NCBI GenBank assembly: GCA_963841205.1
Contig: CAWJCH010000028.1
Coordinates: forward strand, 17,166 to 81,165
DNA: 64,000 nt
Origin: CAWAWP01 sp963841205
Lineage (GTDB): Bacteria; Chloroflexota; Ktedonobacteria; Ktedonobacterales; JADMIN01
Reading direction: 5' to 3'
Part shown: positions 8,141 through 17,943 of the stretch, one piece after another
Position numbering within the stretch: position 1 is the first letter of the stretch
Layout of the letters: every line of letters starts with the position of its first letter
Translations under genes and position numbers: made by a program
Notes under the pieces: model-generated
The model's input: the letters and a program-made list of their open reading frames with translations, nothing else
Databases searched by the model: none
Told to the model about the DNA's origin: nothing

Positions 8141-9160
8141 CTATGCGCCAGGGAAGTGACAGGCGGCGAGCTGCCCGCCCCGCTTCTCTTCGAGCGCGGG
8201 ATAGACCACTCGGCAAATGGCCTGCGCCTTCCAGCAGCGCGGATGGAACGGACACCCTGACGGCGGGCGCACCGGGCTCGGCACGTCGCCGACCAGGATG
8301 ATGCGCTTGCGCGTGCTTTCGAGGTCTGGATCGGGGAAAGGGCTGGCGGAGAGCAGCGCGATCGTATACGGGTGCTGTGGATTCGAATAGACCTCGTCCC
8401 CGCTGCCGACCTCGACGATATGCCCGAGGTACATCACGGCGACTCGCGTGCTCAGGTGCTTGACGGCCGAGAGGCTGTGGCTGATGAACAGGTACGTGAG
8501 GTTGAACTCGTTCTGCAGATCGGTCAGCAGATTGAGCACCTGCGCCTGGATCGACACATCCAACGCGGAGATGGGCTCGTCGGCGACGATGAATTGGGGA
8601 TTGAGGGCGAGCGCGCGGGCGATGCCGATGCGCTGACGCTGGCCCCCGCTGAACTCATGGGCGTAGCGGTTCACGACGTTGGGGTTCAACCCGACAACCT
8701 GCAGCAGCTGCCGCACGCGGTCCTGCTGCTCCTGATGCGAACCGCGGCCAAAGTTGATCAGCGGCTCCGCGATGATGCGCCCGATGGTGTAGCGCTGATC
8801 GAGCGAGCTGTAGGGATCTTGGAAGATCATCTGCATGTTGGCGCGGCGTCGGCGCAGCGGTCCGGGCGGCAGTTGGGTGAGGTCTTCTCCATTGAAGACG
8901 ACGGAGCCTGAGGTCGGGCGAATGAGCTGCAGCACGGCGCGACCGAGCGTCGACTTGCCGCAGCCACTCTCGCCTACCAGGCCCAGCACTTCACCGCGCT
9001 TGATCGTGAGATCGACCCCGTCCACCGCCTTCACGGAGGCCACGGTGCGACCCAGCAACCCACCGCGAATCGGGAAATGGACCTTCAGGTCGCGGACGTC
9101 GACCAGCGTATCGTTCCGGGTCTTCGTCGGCGTTGCCGGTTGCAGCGTCGGAGTCGCCAC
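8141..9160 (-). CDS. oppF: Peptide ABC transporter ATP-binding protein (OppF/DppF type)
   Basis: 339 residues from GTG 9160, preceded by GAGAGGGAG. Walker A GESGCGKST, Q-loop MIFQDPYSSLDQR, signature LSGGQ-like EFSGGQRQRIGIARAL, Walker B FIVADEPISALD. The C-terminal oligopeptide extension contains PSGCPFHPRCW, a conserved Cys-containing motif of Opp/Dpp ATPases. It forms the ATPase pair with the next gene upstream and energises peptide uptake. It is last in the minus-strand order binding protein, B, C, D, F. Confidence 0.95.
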   Translation of the reverse strand: MATPTLQPATPTKTRNDTLVDVRDLKVHFPIRGGLLGRTVASVKAVDGVDLTIKRGEVLGLVGESGCGKSTLGRAVLQLIRPTSGSVVFNGEDLTQLPPGPLRRRRANMQMIFQDPYSSLDQRYTIGRIIAEPLINFGRGSHQEQQDRVRQLLQVVGLNPNVVNRYAHEFSGGQRQRIGIARALALNPQFIVADEPISALDVSIQAQVLNLLTDLQNEFNLTYLFISHSLSAVKHLSTRVAVMYLGHIVEVGSGDEVYSNPQHPYTIALLSASPFPDPDLESTRKRIILVGDVPSPVRPPSGCPFHPRCWKAQAICRVVYPALEEKRGGQLAACHFPGA

Positions 9161-9202
9161 GGCTGTCTCCCTCTCAGTGTTGTTCCGCCAGCGCGTGGCC
9201 GG

Positions 9203-10171
9203 CTAATACGGAAAGAAGCACGCCGCCTGCTGATTTGGCCCTTTGGTTTCCAACGGCGGGAGCTCTTGTCGGCATTTCGGCTGCACCTTGCGACAGCGGG
9301 GGGCGAACGGGCAACCCGGCGGCAAATTGACCAAGTTGGGCGGTTGCCCGCCGATCGCGTTCAGGCGCGTGCCCCGTGGGCTATCTGGCCGCGGCAGCGC
9401 CTCCAGCAGCGCCTGCGTATACGGGTGTGCCGGCGTTTTGAAGAGTGTGCGCGTCGACGCTGTCTCGACGATGCGGCCAGCGTACATCACGTTCACGCGG
9501 TCGCAGGTCCCTGCCACGACGCCCAGATCGTGCGTCACCAGCAGGGTCGCCGTACGGAACTCCTGCGCGAGGCCCTTCATCAGTTCCAGCACCTGCGCCT
9601 GAATGGTCACATCGAGCGCGGTAGTCGGTTCGTCGGCAATCAATAATTGCGGATTGCACGAGAGCGCGATGGCGATCATCACGCGTTGGCGCATGCCGCC
9701 GCTGAACTCGTGCGGATAGTGGTTGAGGCGTCGACGCGCCTCGGGGATGCGCACGCGATCCAGCATCTCCGCCGCGCGGTTCATCGCCGCGCGGTCGTCC
9801 ATCTTCAGGTGCGCCTTCACCGCCTCGGCGATCTGATAGCCGATGGTCAGCACCGGGTTGAGCGACGTCATCGGATCCTGGAAGATCATCGCGATCTGGC
9901 CGCCGCGCAGATCGTAGAGCTGCTCCTGATCCATCTCGAGGACGTCTTCGCCCTTGTAGAGCACCTGCCCGCCGACGATCTTGCCCGGCCTATCGATCAG
10001 GCGCATGATCGAGAGCGAGGTGACGCTCTTGCCGCTGCCGCTCTCGCCGACGACGCCGAGCGTCTCGCTCTCATCGAGATAGAGCGAGACGTCCTCTACG
10101 GCCTTGACGACCCCCGATCGGGTGAAGAAGTGCGTCCGTATGTTCTTGACATCAAGCAGCCGATCCGCCAT
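9203..10171 (-). CDS. oppD: Peptide ABC transporter ATP-binding protein (OppD/DppD type)
   Basis: 322 residues from ATG 10171 (MADRLLDVKN). The open frame extends to 10372, but the upstream part is arginine-rich and not protein-like. Walker A GESGSGKSV, Q-loop AMIFQDPMTSLNP, signature EFSGGMRQRVMIA, Walker B LLIADEPTTALDVT, and the C-terminal PPGCPFAPRC motif. It lies 42 bases upstream of the OppF-type gene and is presumably co-transcribed and heterodimerises with it. Confidence 0.95.
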   Translation of the reverse strand: MADRLLDVKNIRTHFFTRSGVVKAVEDVSLYLDESETLGVVGESGSGKSVTSLSIMRLIDRPGKIVGGQVLYKGEDVLEMDQEQLYDLRGGQIAMIFQDPMTSLNPVLTIGYQIAEAVKAHLKMDDRAAMNRAAEMLDRVRIPEARRRLNHYPHEFSGGMRQRVMIAIALSCNPQLLIADEPTTALDVTIQAQVLELMKGLAQEFRTATLLVTHDLGVVAGTCDRVNVMYAGRIVETASTRTLFKTPAHPYTQALLEALPRPDSPRGTRLNAIGGQPPNLVNLPPGCPFAPRCRKVQPKCRQELPPLETKGPNQQAACFFPY

Positions 10172-10284
10172 GTGCGCCTCTACTTCGTTCTGCGAATGCA
10201 AAATGCGAATGCATGAGTCGAGACTCCGGGCTAAGCTCGCGCCGCCAGTCCGGCGGCGAGGCCCGATCCCCGAATCTGCCGGTG

Positions 10285-11361
10285 TTAGTCCTTGGTTCGC
10301 GGGTCGAACGCGTCGCGGACGCCGTCGCCGACGAAGGAGAAGCAAACGACGACGATCACGAGCAGCAGACACGGCCAGAAGAGCTCGACCCAGTTGTCGT
10401 GAATGTGCTGGACCCCGTCGGAGATCATGACGCCGAGGCTGGATGCAGGCGGCTTGAGGCCGGCGCCGAGCAGACTGATGCCCGCCTCACCGATGATGGT
10501 GTTGAGGACGTCGAGCGTGGCGGCAACGACGACGATATTCATCAAGTTGGGCACGATGTGCCGGAGGATGATCGCGCGGTCGGTGCCACCGGTGGTGCGC
10601 GCCGCCTCGACGAACTGCTGCTCTTTCAGCTCCAGCGTCCGCCCGCGGACGAACCGCATCATCAGCGGCCAAGCGAGTAAGCCGAGCGCCAACGTCAGCA
10701 ACAGGATGCGCCCGAACACCTGCTCGTGGAAGAGCGTGTCAAAGAGCGGGCCAAGACTCGCACCGATCAGGATGATCAGCAGCAGTCCGGGGAAGGCGAA
10801 GATGATGTCCGTGAAGCGATCGAGCACCGTGCCGAGCCAGCCACCATACCACCCCGCGAGCGTGCCCACGGTTACGCCGATCAGGATGTCGAGCGTCTCC
10901 ACGAGAATCGCCAGTTCGATCGAGATGTTCAGCCCCGCCATCATGCGCGCGACCAGATCGCGGCCGTCGCTATCGGTCCCCAGCGGGAAGCGCAGCGCGT
11001 TCGGCCCGAATGAGTAGAGATCGCCGCCGTGGTCCGCGAACGTGATCTCCACCTGCGTGGGCTGGTGATACAACTCGGGACCGATCAGCTTGCCGGTGAG
11101 GTCGTCTTTGATTTGCGGCCCAATGTGCTGATATAGCAGCGGAAAGACGAAGCTTCCGACGATGAAGAAAATGAGCACCGACAAACAGAAGACCGCTCGT
11201 TTGTCTCGCAGAAACCGGCGGAAGGCCGCGCGAAGCGGCGAGATGGAGGCCTGACCCTTTTCCTCTTCCTCCAGCTGAAAGACCTCGATTTGTTCGAGGG
11301 AACCTGTGCCGATGACTGGATGCGAAGATACCGTCGGATCCGGCGTTTCGAGTGTATCCAT
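10285..11361 (-). CDS. oppC: Peptide ABC transporter permease (OppC/DppC type)
   Basis: 358 residues. The N-terminus has a long acidic cytoplasmic stretch, then a first membrane helix (AVFCLSVLIFFIVGSFVFPL). After a periplasmic loop come five more helices with the permease EAA-like loop EAARTTGGTDRAIILRHIVP. The OppC N-terminal domain and BPD_transp_1 core are both recognisable. It pairs with the OppB-type permease encoded 81 bases upstream. Confidence 0.94.
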   Translation of the reverse strand: MDTLETPDPTVSSHPVIGTGSLEQIEVFQLEEEEKGQASISPLRAAFRRFLRDKRAVFCLSVLIFFIVGSFVFPLLYQHIGPQIKDDLTGKLIGPELYHQPTQVEITFADHGGDLYSFGPNALRFPLGTDSDGRDLVARMMAGLNISIELAILVETLDILIGVTVGTLAGWYGGWLGTVLDRFTDIIFAFPGLLLIILIGASLGPLFDTLFHEQVFGRILLLTLALGLLAWPLMMRFVRGRTLELKEQQFVEAARTTGGTDRAIILRHIVPNLMNIVVVAATLDVLNTIIGEAGISLLGAGLKPPASSLGVMISDGVQHIHDNWVELFWPCLLLVIVVVCFSFVGDGVRDAFDPRTKD

Positions 11362-11442
11362 AGTGCCTCAGTGCCTCCCACCTAGGCCAGACGTCCCAAG
11401 CGGCCTCTTTGACTATCGGGATGATCGCGGGCTGCCTCGACG

Positions 11443-12462
11443 CTACGCAAGCTTGATGCGCGGATCGAGGATGCCGTAGACCACGTCCACCACCAGGTTC
11501 ATCACGGCCACCGCCACGGCGACGAGGATGACCGTTCCTTGCACGACGGGCATGTCCTTTGTTTGGATGGAGGCGACGGCGATGAAGCCGATGCCCGGTA
11601 TGTTGAACAGGGTTTCGGTGAAGAATGCCCCGCCGACTATGAAGGCCAGGGCGGGTCCGATCGCCGTCACCAGCGGGACGAGCGCATTGCGGAAGGCGTG
11701 CCGGAAGATCACCACGCGCTCGCGCAGCCCCTTGGCGCGCGCGGTGCGTACGTAATCCTGGCCCAGCGTATCGAGCATAGTCGTCCGCGTAAGGCGGGCA
11801 TAGAAGCCAAACCCGACGAAGGCGAGGAGCGCCACCGGCGCGACGACGTTTTGCCACGTTCCCCAGCCAGACACAGGGAGGAGATGGATACCGTTCAACG
11901 CGAGCAGGGTGTCGAACAATTGATAGAACGGGATCACGATGAAGGTTGGCAGCGCATAGAAAATCAAAGCGACGCTCATCGCCGACGTGTCGAAGCGCGT
12001 GCCGGCGCGCGTGGCCGCGATCACGCCGAATGGGATGCCGATGAACACTTGGAGGAAGACGGCCAGGAGCCCGATCTGGGCGGAGATCGGCACGCCGCGG
12101 CTCAGGATGTCCCAGACGCCTTGCCCGGTCGGCGAGTACGACAGCCCGAGGTTAAAATGCAGCAGATTGTTGAGATAATGCCCATATTGCGTGTACCAAG
12201 GGAGATCGAGTCCATACTTCGCTTCAAGGCGGCGAATCAGGTCTAGCGTACATTTGCTGCCACAGAGCTGCTGCACCGGGCTGCCAGGCGAGACGTAGCC
12301 GAGGATGAACGTGACGAAGGTGATGCCGAGGAGCACGAAGATGAGGCCGGCCAGGCGCTGAATCAGGAAGCGTGGACCGATGCGATAGCCCGCGTAGGCG
12401 AAGAGCCCGATGAGTAGCAGCACCACCACGACGGCAGGCAGGCTGGAGAGCAGTGCACCCAC
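11443..12462 (-). CDS. oppB: Peptide ABC transporter permease (OppB/DppB type)
   Basis: 339 residues from GTG 12462. An extra N-terminal helix (VVVVLLLIGLFAYAGY) precedes the usual OppB start (RLAGLIFVLLGITFVTFIL). The conserved loop YVRTARAKGLRERVVIFRHA (EAA-type) contacts the ATPases, followed by AFIVGGAFFTETLFNIPG. First membrane subunit of the operon. The binding-protein gene lies 570 bases upstream and ends in a strong terminator, suggesting differential expression. Confidence 0.94.
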   Translation of the reverse strand: MGALLSSLPAVVVVLLLIGLFAYAGYRIGPRFLIQRLAGLIFVLLGITFVTFILGYVSPGSPVQQLCGSKCTLDLIRRLEAKYGLDLPWYTQYGHYLNNLLHFNLGLSYSPTGQGVWDILSRGVPISAQIGLLAVFLQVFIGIPFGVIAATRAGTRFDTSAMSVALIFYALPTFIVIPFYQLFDTLLALNGIHLLPVSGWGTWQNVVAPVALLAFVGFGFYARLTRTTMLDTLGQDYVRTARAKGLRERVVIFRHAFRNALVPLVTAIGPALAFIVGGAFFTETLFNIPGIGFIAVASIQTKDMPVVQGTVILVAVAVAVMNLVVDVVYGILDPRIKLA

Positions 12463-12928
12463 GCGTCACCCCCAATTCACAGCAGTTGCGGACGTCCGGC
12501 CGCCGCGGATCGCGCGGGCCAAGCATCCAGGAACACACCCATCGAAGTTGAGCGGCGAAGGCGGCAATCCGCCAATGAGCGAGAGACTATCGGCACCACG
12601 AAGCAGACGGTATGCCGTGGTCGCGCGCCCAAGGCCGCTGCCGAAAATATCACGCTTAAGGGCAGGCAATGTTTACAAAATGTGCGATACAGCGGAATAG
12701 CAGGTGAAGGTATTGGCACACATCATAGCACAGGTGGGCTAGGCGCAGTCGAGCTACGCGGCCATTTTTACACGCAGCGCTGGCCTAGCGCCCGGGCCAC
12801 CGCGCGACTCTCGGGAACCGAGGCGCGAACGCGCCAACTCGCGCCAGCTCCCGCCAGCACTCCCCCGCAGAGCGCACGACGGCGAGCGCGAATGGGACGG
12901 CGACTCTACGCCGCGAGGGGTAAAGAAA
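12463..12928. other. Non-coding gap between binding protein terminator and oppB
   Basis: No credible gene. The region presumably carries read-through mRNA and possibly a promoter for oppB. No convincing -35/-10 pair was recognised. Confidence 0.4.
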
Positions 12929-12960
12929 GGAGCGGAACGGTTGTGACGCCGTTCCGCTCC
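12929..12960 (-). terminator. Rho-independent terminator after peptide-binding protein gene
   Basis: A perfect 12-bp stem (GGAGCGGAACGG and complement) with an 8-base loop, followed on the minus strand by TTTCTTT. It lies 72 bases after the binding-protein stop and before the permease genes, so it probably attenuates read-through and keeps binding protein in excess. Confidence 0.82.
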
Positions 12961-13031
12961 CGGGGGCGAAGCCCTATGCTCGCAAGGCGAGGAACAAGGC
13001 TTCACCCACCACTAAGCGGTTGATGTGGAGA

Positions 13032-14801
13032 CTACGCGCTCGGCTCGGCCGAGGTGAGGTAGCCATTGACCCACTGGTCGTTCGTGAAATTGCCCTGGGC
13101 GGTCTCATTGAGGCCGTAGACCCACGTGCGCAGCTTGTAGTAGTTGGTGTAGGAGAAGTACGGGCAGTCGCCACCCTGGTTGATGATGAGCTGCTCGGCC
13201 TGGTTGTACTTCTGGTTGCGCGCGTCCTGATCGGACGGCAGGAACATCTTGTCGGCGGCTTCCATCAACGTGTCGGCAGCCGGGATGCTGACGTTGTCGA
13301 GGTTGTACGGGGCCGTCGTGTCGAAGAGCAGGGTCAGGAAGTCCTGCGCGTCCGGATAGTCAGCCAGCCAGCCGAAGCGGAAGAGCTGAAGGGTCTTCGA
13401 GTCCTCTTCCTGCAGGATGGTTGCCCATGCCGTCTGGTCGAGCTGGACGTTGATGCCCTTGAACGCCGCATTCCACGTGGACTGCAGGTACTCGGCGAAC
13501 GTCTTGTTCGTGCCAGACGCGAAGTTGAACGACAGCTTGATGGTCGGGACCGGGGCGCCGTTCAAGGTCGCCAGGTACGCGTTCCAGTGCTGCTGGGCAT
13601 TCGCCAAGCTGCCAGAGGTCGGCGTGTTGTCCGGCCCTTGCAGGTTCGCGTTATAGCCAGGCATGCCCTGCGGCACGATGTGCCACGACGGCTGAGTGCG
13701 TGCCCTTGGCGATGTTCGTCGCGACCGAGTCGCGGTTGATGACTTCGCAGAGCGCCAGGCGGGCGTCCTGGTTGTCGAACGGCTTGACCTTCCAGTTCAT
13801 CTCGAGGCTGCCGAACTCAAGGATCGGGCTGGCCTTGTAGTCGGAGTCGCTCTTGGCCGCGGCGACCTGAGCGGACGGGATGCCATCGGCGAAGGCCGCC
13901 GTCGGGTCGGACTGGTACGTGCTATAGAGGGTGTCGCCGTCCTCGAAGATCTTGTAGTCAACTTCGCTGAAGTTGATCTTCTTGCCGGCGGCCACGCCCC
14001 ACCAGTTGGGATTCGGGACCAGGTCGAGGTTGCCAGCATGATCCCACGTCTTCACGTTGAACATGCCGCTATTGCCCTTGCCCGAGGCGAGCTGGTCGGT
14101 CCACTTGCCATCGGCGCCAAGGCCGTCGCCCAGCACGCTCTGCTCGATCGGCGAAGCCGTCGAATAGCTCAGCGCCTCTTCGAAGTAGCCGGCGGCAGCC
14201 GTCAGCTTCAACGTCAGGGTGCTCGCGCTGTCGTCGGCGTTGACCGAGTCGCCGATCAGCGTCTGGACCGAACCGACGATCGTCTTGCCGTCTTTGCCGC
14301 AGGTCTCACCGATGTACGTCGCGGCGTCCACCAGCGGAGTGAGGTAGCCGCCGGTCGGCGAGGCGAGGCACGGGTTGGCCGAGCGGTTGATCGCGAAGGC
14401 GTAGTCGGAGGCCTTCACCGCCGTGCCATCGGCGAACTTCTGGTTCGGGCGGATGTGGAAGGTGTACGTCAGGCCGTCGGTGCTGATCGTCAGTTTGTCG
14501 GCACCCCAAAGCTCAGGCTTCAGGTTGGCGTCGAGCGTGACGAGCTGGTCGAAGACCTGGTTGACTATCGGAATAGCGGACGTGTCCTGCGCCGTGCCAG
14601 GGTCCATCGTCGTGATGTCCGTGCGAGCCGCCGCCACGAGTTCCAATCCAGAATGATCTTCTGGTTCGCGCCCTTCGCGGGGCCAGCAGGGCCGGTCGCG
14701 ACCGCGGAGCTTGAGCCTCCGCAGGCCGAGAGCAGCAGGGCAAGTGTGCCCGCCGTGGCAACTAGCCCGGGAAGTGTGACTTTCCGGATTCCCAATCGCA
14801 T
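13032..14801 (-). pseudogene. oppA: Peptide ABC transporter substrate-binding lipoprotein, two frameshifts
   Basis: SBP_bac_5 family. The start at ATG 14801 follows AAGGGAG and encodes a lipoprotein signal (KVTLPGLVATAGTLALLLSAC, lipobox LSAC). The frame slips near 14650 (after NQKIIL, continuing ELVAAARTDITTMDPG) and again near 13673 (IAKGTH, continuing QPSWHIVPQGMPGYN). All three segments join into one family-length protein of ~590 residues ending GYLTSAEPSA. The promoter-proximal position, RBS, terminator and intact downstream operon argue that the gene is biologically meaningful. The two indels are either recent mutations or sequencing errors. Confidence 0.85.
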
Positions 14802-15091
14802 GCAGTGTCTCCCTTACAACTTGGCGGATGTCAGCCGTCAGTCACCCTGGATGGATGCGCGGCGACGACAAGTATTCCCAGGTGCAGGTCGCGCGCAACG
14901 TCGCGTAACGCGATCCTCAGCGAGGGATCTACGAGCTCGCTCCACCTCCCTTCGGATACGGTCGCGCCACGCGCGGCCATACCGGACAACCAGTCAGATG
15001 GACTGGCGAACACCAAAAGATTCCAGCGGAACCAGACAGCCAACCGACGTACCACAGCGCGACGGGTCGAGCCATCGCTGTTTGCGGAGCG

Positions 15092-15124
15092 CCGGTGCGA
15101 TACCGAATGGCGGCATCGCACCGG
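15092..15124. terminator. Inverted repeat after the membrane protein gene
   Basis: CCGGTGCGAT and its perfect complement are separated by 13 bases, about 100 bases beyond the stop at 15221 (minus strand). There is no T-run, so it may be a factor-dependent terminator or 3' mRNA structure. The rest of 14802-15220 shows no gene. Confidence 0.4.
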
Positions 15125-15220
15125 AAATCCTCTGCTCAACCAGGAAAGGCACCCGCGGCACACCTCCAACGCCGCCGCGAAAAGACACCCATAGCCCCCA
15201 CGGGGAGGCTCACTCGCCGG

Positions 15221-16390
15221 TTACTTACTCGCTGGATCAGCGGCAATCGTCACGAACGAGGCGGTTCCGCTGGTCAGCGGCTGCCCCGCCGCCACCACGG
15301 ACACGATCTCGCCAGCACCTGGATCGGCCTGCGCGGCTTGCAGCTCTTGGCCGACCAATCGCGTCAACTGCACGTGCGGGGTCAACTGCGACACCTGCGC
15401 GACCAGGAGGTGCTGCGCCACGTTGATCAGGGCCGCCTCGTCGATGCCGTAGCGCTGATCACCGGTTATCCAGAAGATGACGCCCGCGTATTGCAGGATC
15501 AACTCGCTCTTCTGCCCTGGGGTCCAGACGGCGGACGTGCCGAGATGTGCGTCATCGAGCGCGCCAGTCCAAGTACCATCGACGTAGACCGCCTGCTCAT
15601 CGCCCGCCGCCACCGCGGTCGCGTAGCCCGCCTGCACCATCTGCAGGACGGCGCTGTCCGCGCTCGCAATCTGGAACTCGCGAATGTTCAGCACCGCCGG
15701 CGTGTCGGTCGTCACCCGCCCAGTGCTATCCGCGACGTACGTCAGATCGAGCAAGGGACCCTGCGCCCAGTACGGCTGGGCCAACTCGCGAACGCCCGCG
15801 AAGGTGAACCCACCGAACGACTCACCGATCCAATACACCGGCGCGTTCGGATCCGGCGTCCCCAACGGCTGTGGCTTGCCCGAGTGATCGACGCGGTTAC
15901 TCGGCACCCGCACGTGAGCCGGGTAGCTCGTCACCTGCTGCACCCCCGTGCTGCCAAGCAAGATGCGCAGCCCCGTCGCGAACGACGGACTTGCCACCAT
16001 CATCGTCAACGCCATGATCGCCAAGACCGCTCCGCCCACCGCGGCGACGGCGCGGGGAATCCCGAAGATGGAATCGGCGACCGCGTGGCCGGCGGAGCGC
16101 AACCACGCCAGCGCCGGCGCGCCATCGATGATGCTCGGCCGCGGCAGCGCCAAACGGCGCGATACAGCATAGAGGACGCGCTGCTCGAAGCCAACCTCGG
16201 CCATCTCGGGCCGGTCGCAACTCAGCAACGTCTGGGCATAGAGCGGTGGCGGCTCGTCGCGCTCGACCGCGTACAACGAACGCAGATCATGCGCGAACGC
16301 CGCCTCGTCCGCTGTGAAGTCGTCGGGGAAAGTGAGTTCCTCGGCGTCCGGCCAAGCGGCGCTCCAGTCAGCGCGCTCGAACCCGTTCAT
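15221..16390 (-). CDS. Membrane-anchored protein partnered with ECF sigma (possible anti-sigma)
   Basis: 389 residues from ATG 16390 (MNGFERADW), overlapping the sigma gene by 23 bases, so translation is probably coupled. An N-terminal cytoplasmic region of ~105 residues is followed by one membrane helix (AVAAVGGAVLAIMALTMMVA). A large extracytoplasmic domain (~240 residues) carries GVRELAQPYWAQGP and VLQYAGVIFWITG-type beta segments. This is the topology of a transmembrane anti-sigma factor with a sensory outer domain, but no zinc-binding HxxxCxxC motif was seen. Function is inferred from the operon. Confidence 0.7.
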   Translation of the reverse strand: MNGFERADWSAAWPDAEELTFPDDFTADEAAFAHDLRSLYAVERDEPPPLYAQTLLSCDRPEMAEVGFEQRVLYAVSRRLALPRPSIIDGAPALAWLRSAGHAVADSIFGIPRAVAAVGGAVLAIMALTMMVASPSFATGLRILLGSTGVQQVTSYPAHVRVPSNRVDHSGKPQPLGTPDPNAPVYWIGESFGGFTFAGVRELAQPYWAQGPLLDLTYVADSTGRVTTDTPAVLNIREFQIASADSAVLQMVQAGYATAVAAGDEQAVYVDGTWTGALDDAHLGTSAVWTPGQKSELILQYAGVIFWITGDQRYGIDEAALINVAQHLLVAQVSQLTPHVQLTRLVGQELQAAQADPGAGEIVSVVAAGQPLTSGTASFVTIAADPASK

Positions 16391-17003
16391 GCCGCAACTC
16401 CTCCAGCGCATCGCGCAGCGCCTTGCGCGTACGCCACAGCCGTGTATCGATCGCGTGGCGGGAAAGTCCCGTCTTCGCGCAAATCTCTTCCGTACTCGAC
16501 AGCTTGAAATAGCGCATGTACACCAGCAGCCGATCCAATTCGGGCAACGACTCCAGCGCGTGGCGCAGTTCTTCGCGGCGCTCGCGCTGCTCCATCAACC
16601 CTTCCATGCTGGTGTCCGCGACTCGCTGCGCCGCGAACTCCGCCAGCAGGCTATCCGCGTCGTGCGTACCGCCGCGCTCGCCGCCATCGAGCGACATCGC
16701 GGCGAAGGATTGTCGCCGCTGCACCTGGCGCCGTCGATCGAGGGCGATGTACTTCGCCCGCATCGTCATCCACGTGCGCAATGAGGCGCGCGTGGGGTCG
16801 AAGCTCTCGATCTCCTGCCAAACCGCGACGAACAAGTCGTTCACGCACTCTTCGGTGTCTTGCTGCGAGCCCATCCCGTCGAGGACAAGCCGAATGAAAT
16901 ACGACATCTCGCGCGCATATCGGCGGATTAATGCCTCAAGCGCCCGAGCGTCGCGCACCCGCACTCCGTTGTACAGGGCGTCATCGGACCAGTCGATCTG
17001 CAC
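16368..17003 (-). CDS. ECF-type RNA polymerase sigma factor
   Basis: About 211 residues from GTG 17003, preceded by GGGAGAGA; a longer frame to 17156 lacks an RBS. Region 2 is DARALEALIRRYAREMSYFIR and DTEECVNDLFVAVWQ with TRASLRTWMTMRAKYIALDRRR. Region 4 is ALESLPELDRLLVYMRYFK then EICAKTGLSRHAIDTRLWRTRKALRDAL. It probably directs a small regulon including itself and responds to the overlapping membrane protein. Confidence 0.92.
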   Translation of the reverse strand: MQIDWSDDALYNGVRVRDARALEALIRRYAREMSYFIRLVLDGMGSQQDTEECVNDLFVAVWQEIESFDPTRASLRTWMTMRAKYIALDRRRQVQRRQSFAAMSLDGGERGGTHDADSLLAEFAAQRVADTSMEGLMEQRERREELRHALESLPELDRLLVYMRYFKLSSTEEICAKTGLSRHAIDTRLWRTRKALRDALEELRHERVRAR

Positions 17004-17508
17004 CGTGTCTCTCCCTACGCTGCCTCGTGTCGGCGGGGGGTGTCGCCGAGTGCTCACATGCCTGCGGCACTGGACGACGAGATCTGCTTTGACCGGTGTA
17101 CCTGTCCTCAGAGATACGTACGCGCGCTCTCGCGCAAATCTCACACCCCGATTCACGTTTCTTTCGAAATGACTACAGAAAACGTGCCGAAGGGCCGCAG
17201 GGCCGCAGGACGGGTAGGGACTGCCAGCAGTTACGCGGCATTCTCACTGAATGGCGGCATCTTGTCAAGTACTCTTCCGTGGCCCGGCACCGAAACATTG
17301 CGTGAGGCGAGCGCTTACGCCAGGGCCTACAGATCGCGCGTCCGCCGCGGCACAGACCGCCCCAACCGGCCTCCCCAGCCTCCACAGAACGTGCGGCCCG
17401 CCCGTGCGCAACCTTAATGCGCGCATAACACCAGCTTCACGCGCCGTGGGTACGCTTGGGTGCGAACGGCATCCCTCCATTCCCCGCGCGCGAAGGGACC
17501 ACACCACC
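17004..17508. other. Intergenic region between divergent genes
   Basis: About 500 bases between the ECF sigma gene (minus) and a small hypothetical gene (plus). No convincing coding frame or strong hairpin. It should hold both promoters, including any autoregulated ECF promoter, but none was identified. Confidence 0.4.
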
Positions 17509-17925
17509 ATGACCGCATCTCGCTCGCCGCACGCAGATCCACGAGGCAACCCCAACGCCGCCGTCACCGCCTCCTATATGCGCGGGCCGGCGCTGACAGT
17601 GTTAGACGGACGTGGCGGCGCCCTCGCGCTCGATCTCGCGTCCGACGATCTGCACTGGCTCGCCGATGCCTGCCGGCGTCTGCTCCGCGGCACGATGCCG
17701 CTCGGCGCCAGCGCCCTCAAAGTGCGCGCCGCCGAGAAGTGCTACCTCGTTAGCCGCCGCCCGCAGTCCCATGAGCCCGAGGCCGCCTGGAACCTCACCA
17801 TCGCCAACCTCTACGACTCCGGCGAATCGGTGACGCTGGCGAGCGATCTCGCCGAGGTGCTCGCCTCGATGATCGACGAGGCGATCCTACGCCGCGAGCG
17901 CGCCCTCGTTCCCGCCGCGCGCTAG
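17509..17925 (+). CDS. Hypothetical protein
   Basis: 138 residues from ATG 17509, with GAAGGGA 12 bases upstream. Not recognised. The middle reads ALTVLDGRGGALALDLASDDLHW then LADACRRLL, and the end VTLASDLAEVLASMIDEAILRRE, an alternation of strands and amphipathic helices suggesting a small soluble alpha/beta protein. Codon third positions are GC-rich like its neighbours. It converges on recO with only 18 bases between stops. Confidence 0.65.
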   Translation: MTASRSPHADPRGNPNAAVTASYMRGPALTVLDGRGGALALDLASDDLHWLADACRRLLRGTMPLGASALKVRAAEKCYLVSRRPQSHEPEAAWNLTIANLYDSGESVTLASDLAEVLASMIDEAILRRERALVPAAR

Positions 17926-17943
17926 CCTGCGGCATCCCCCCGC

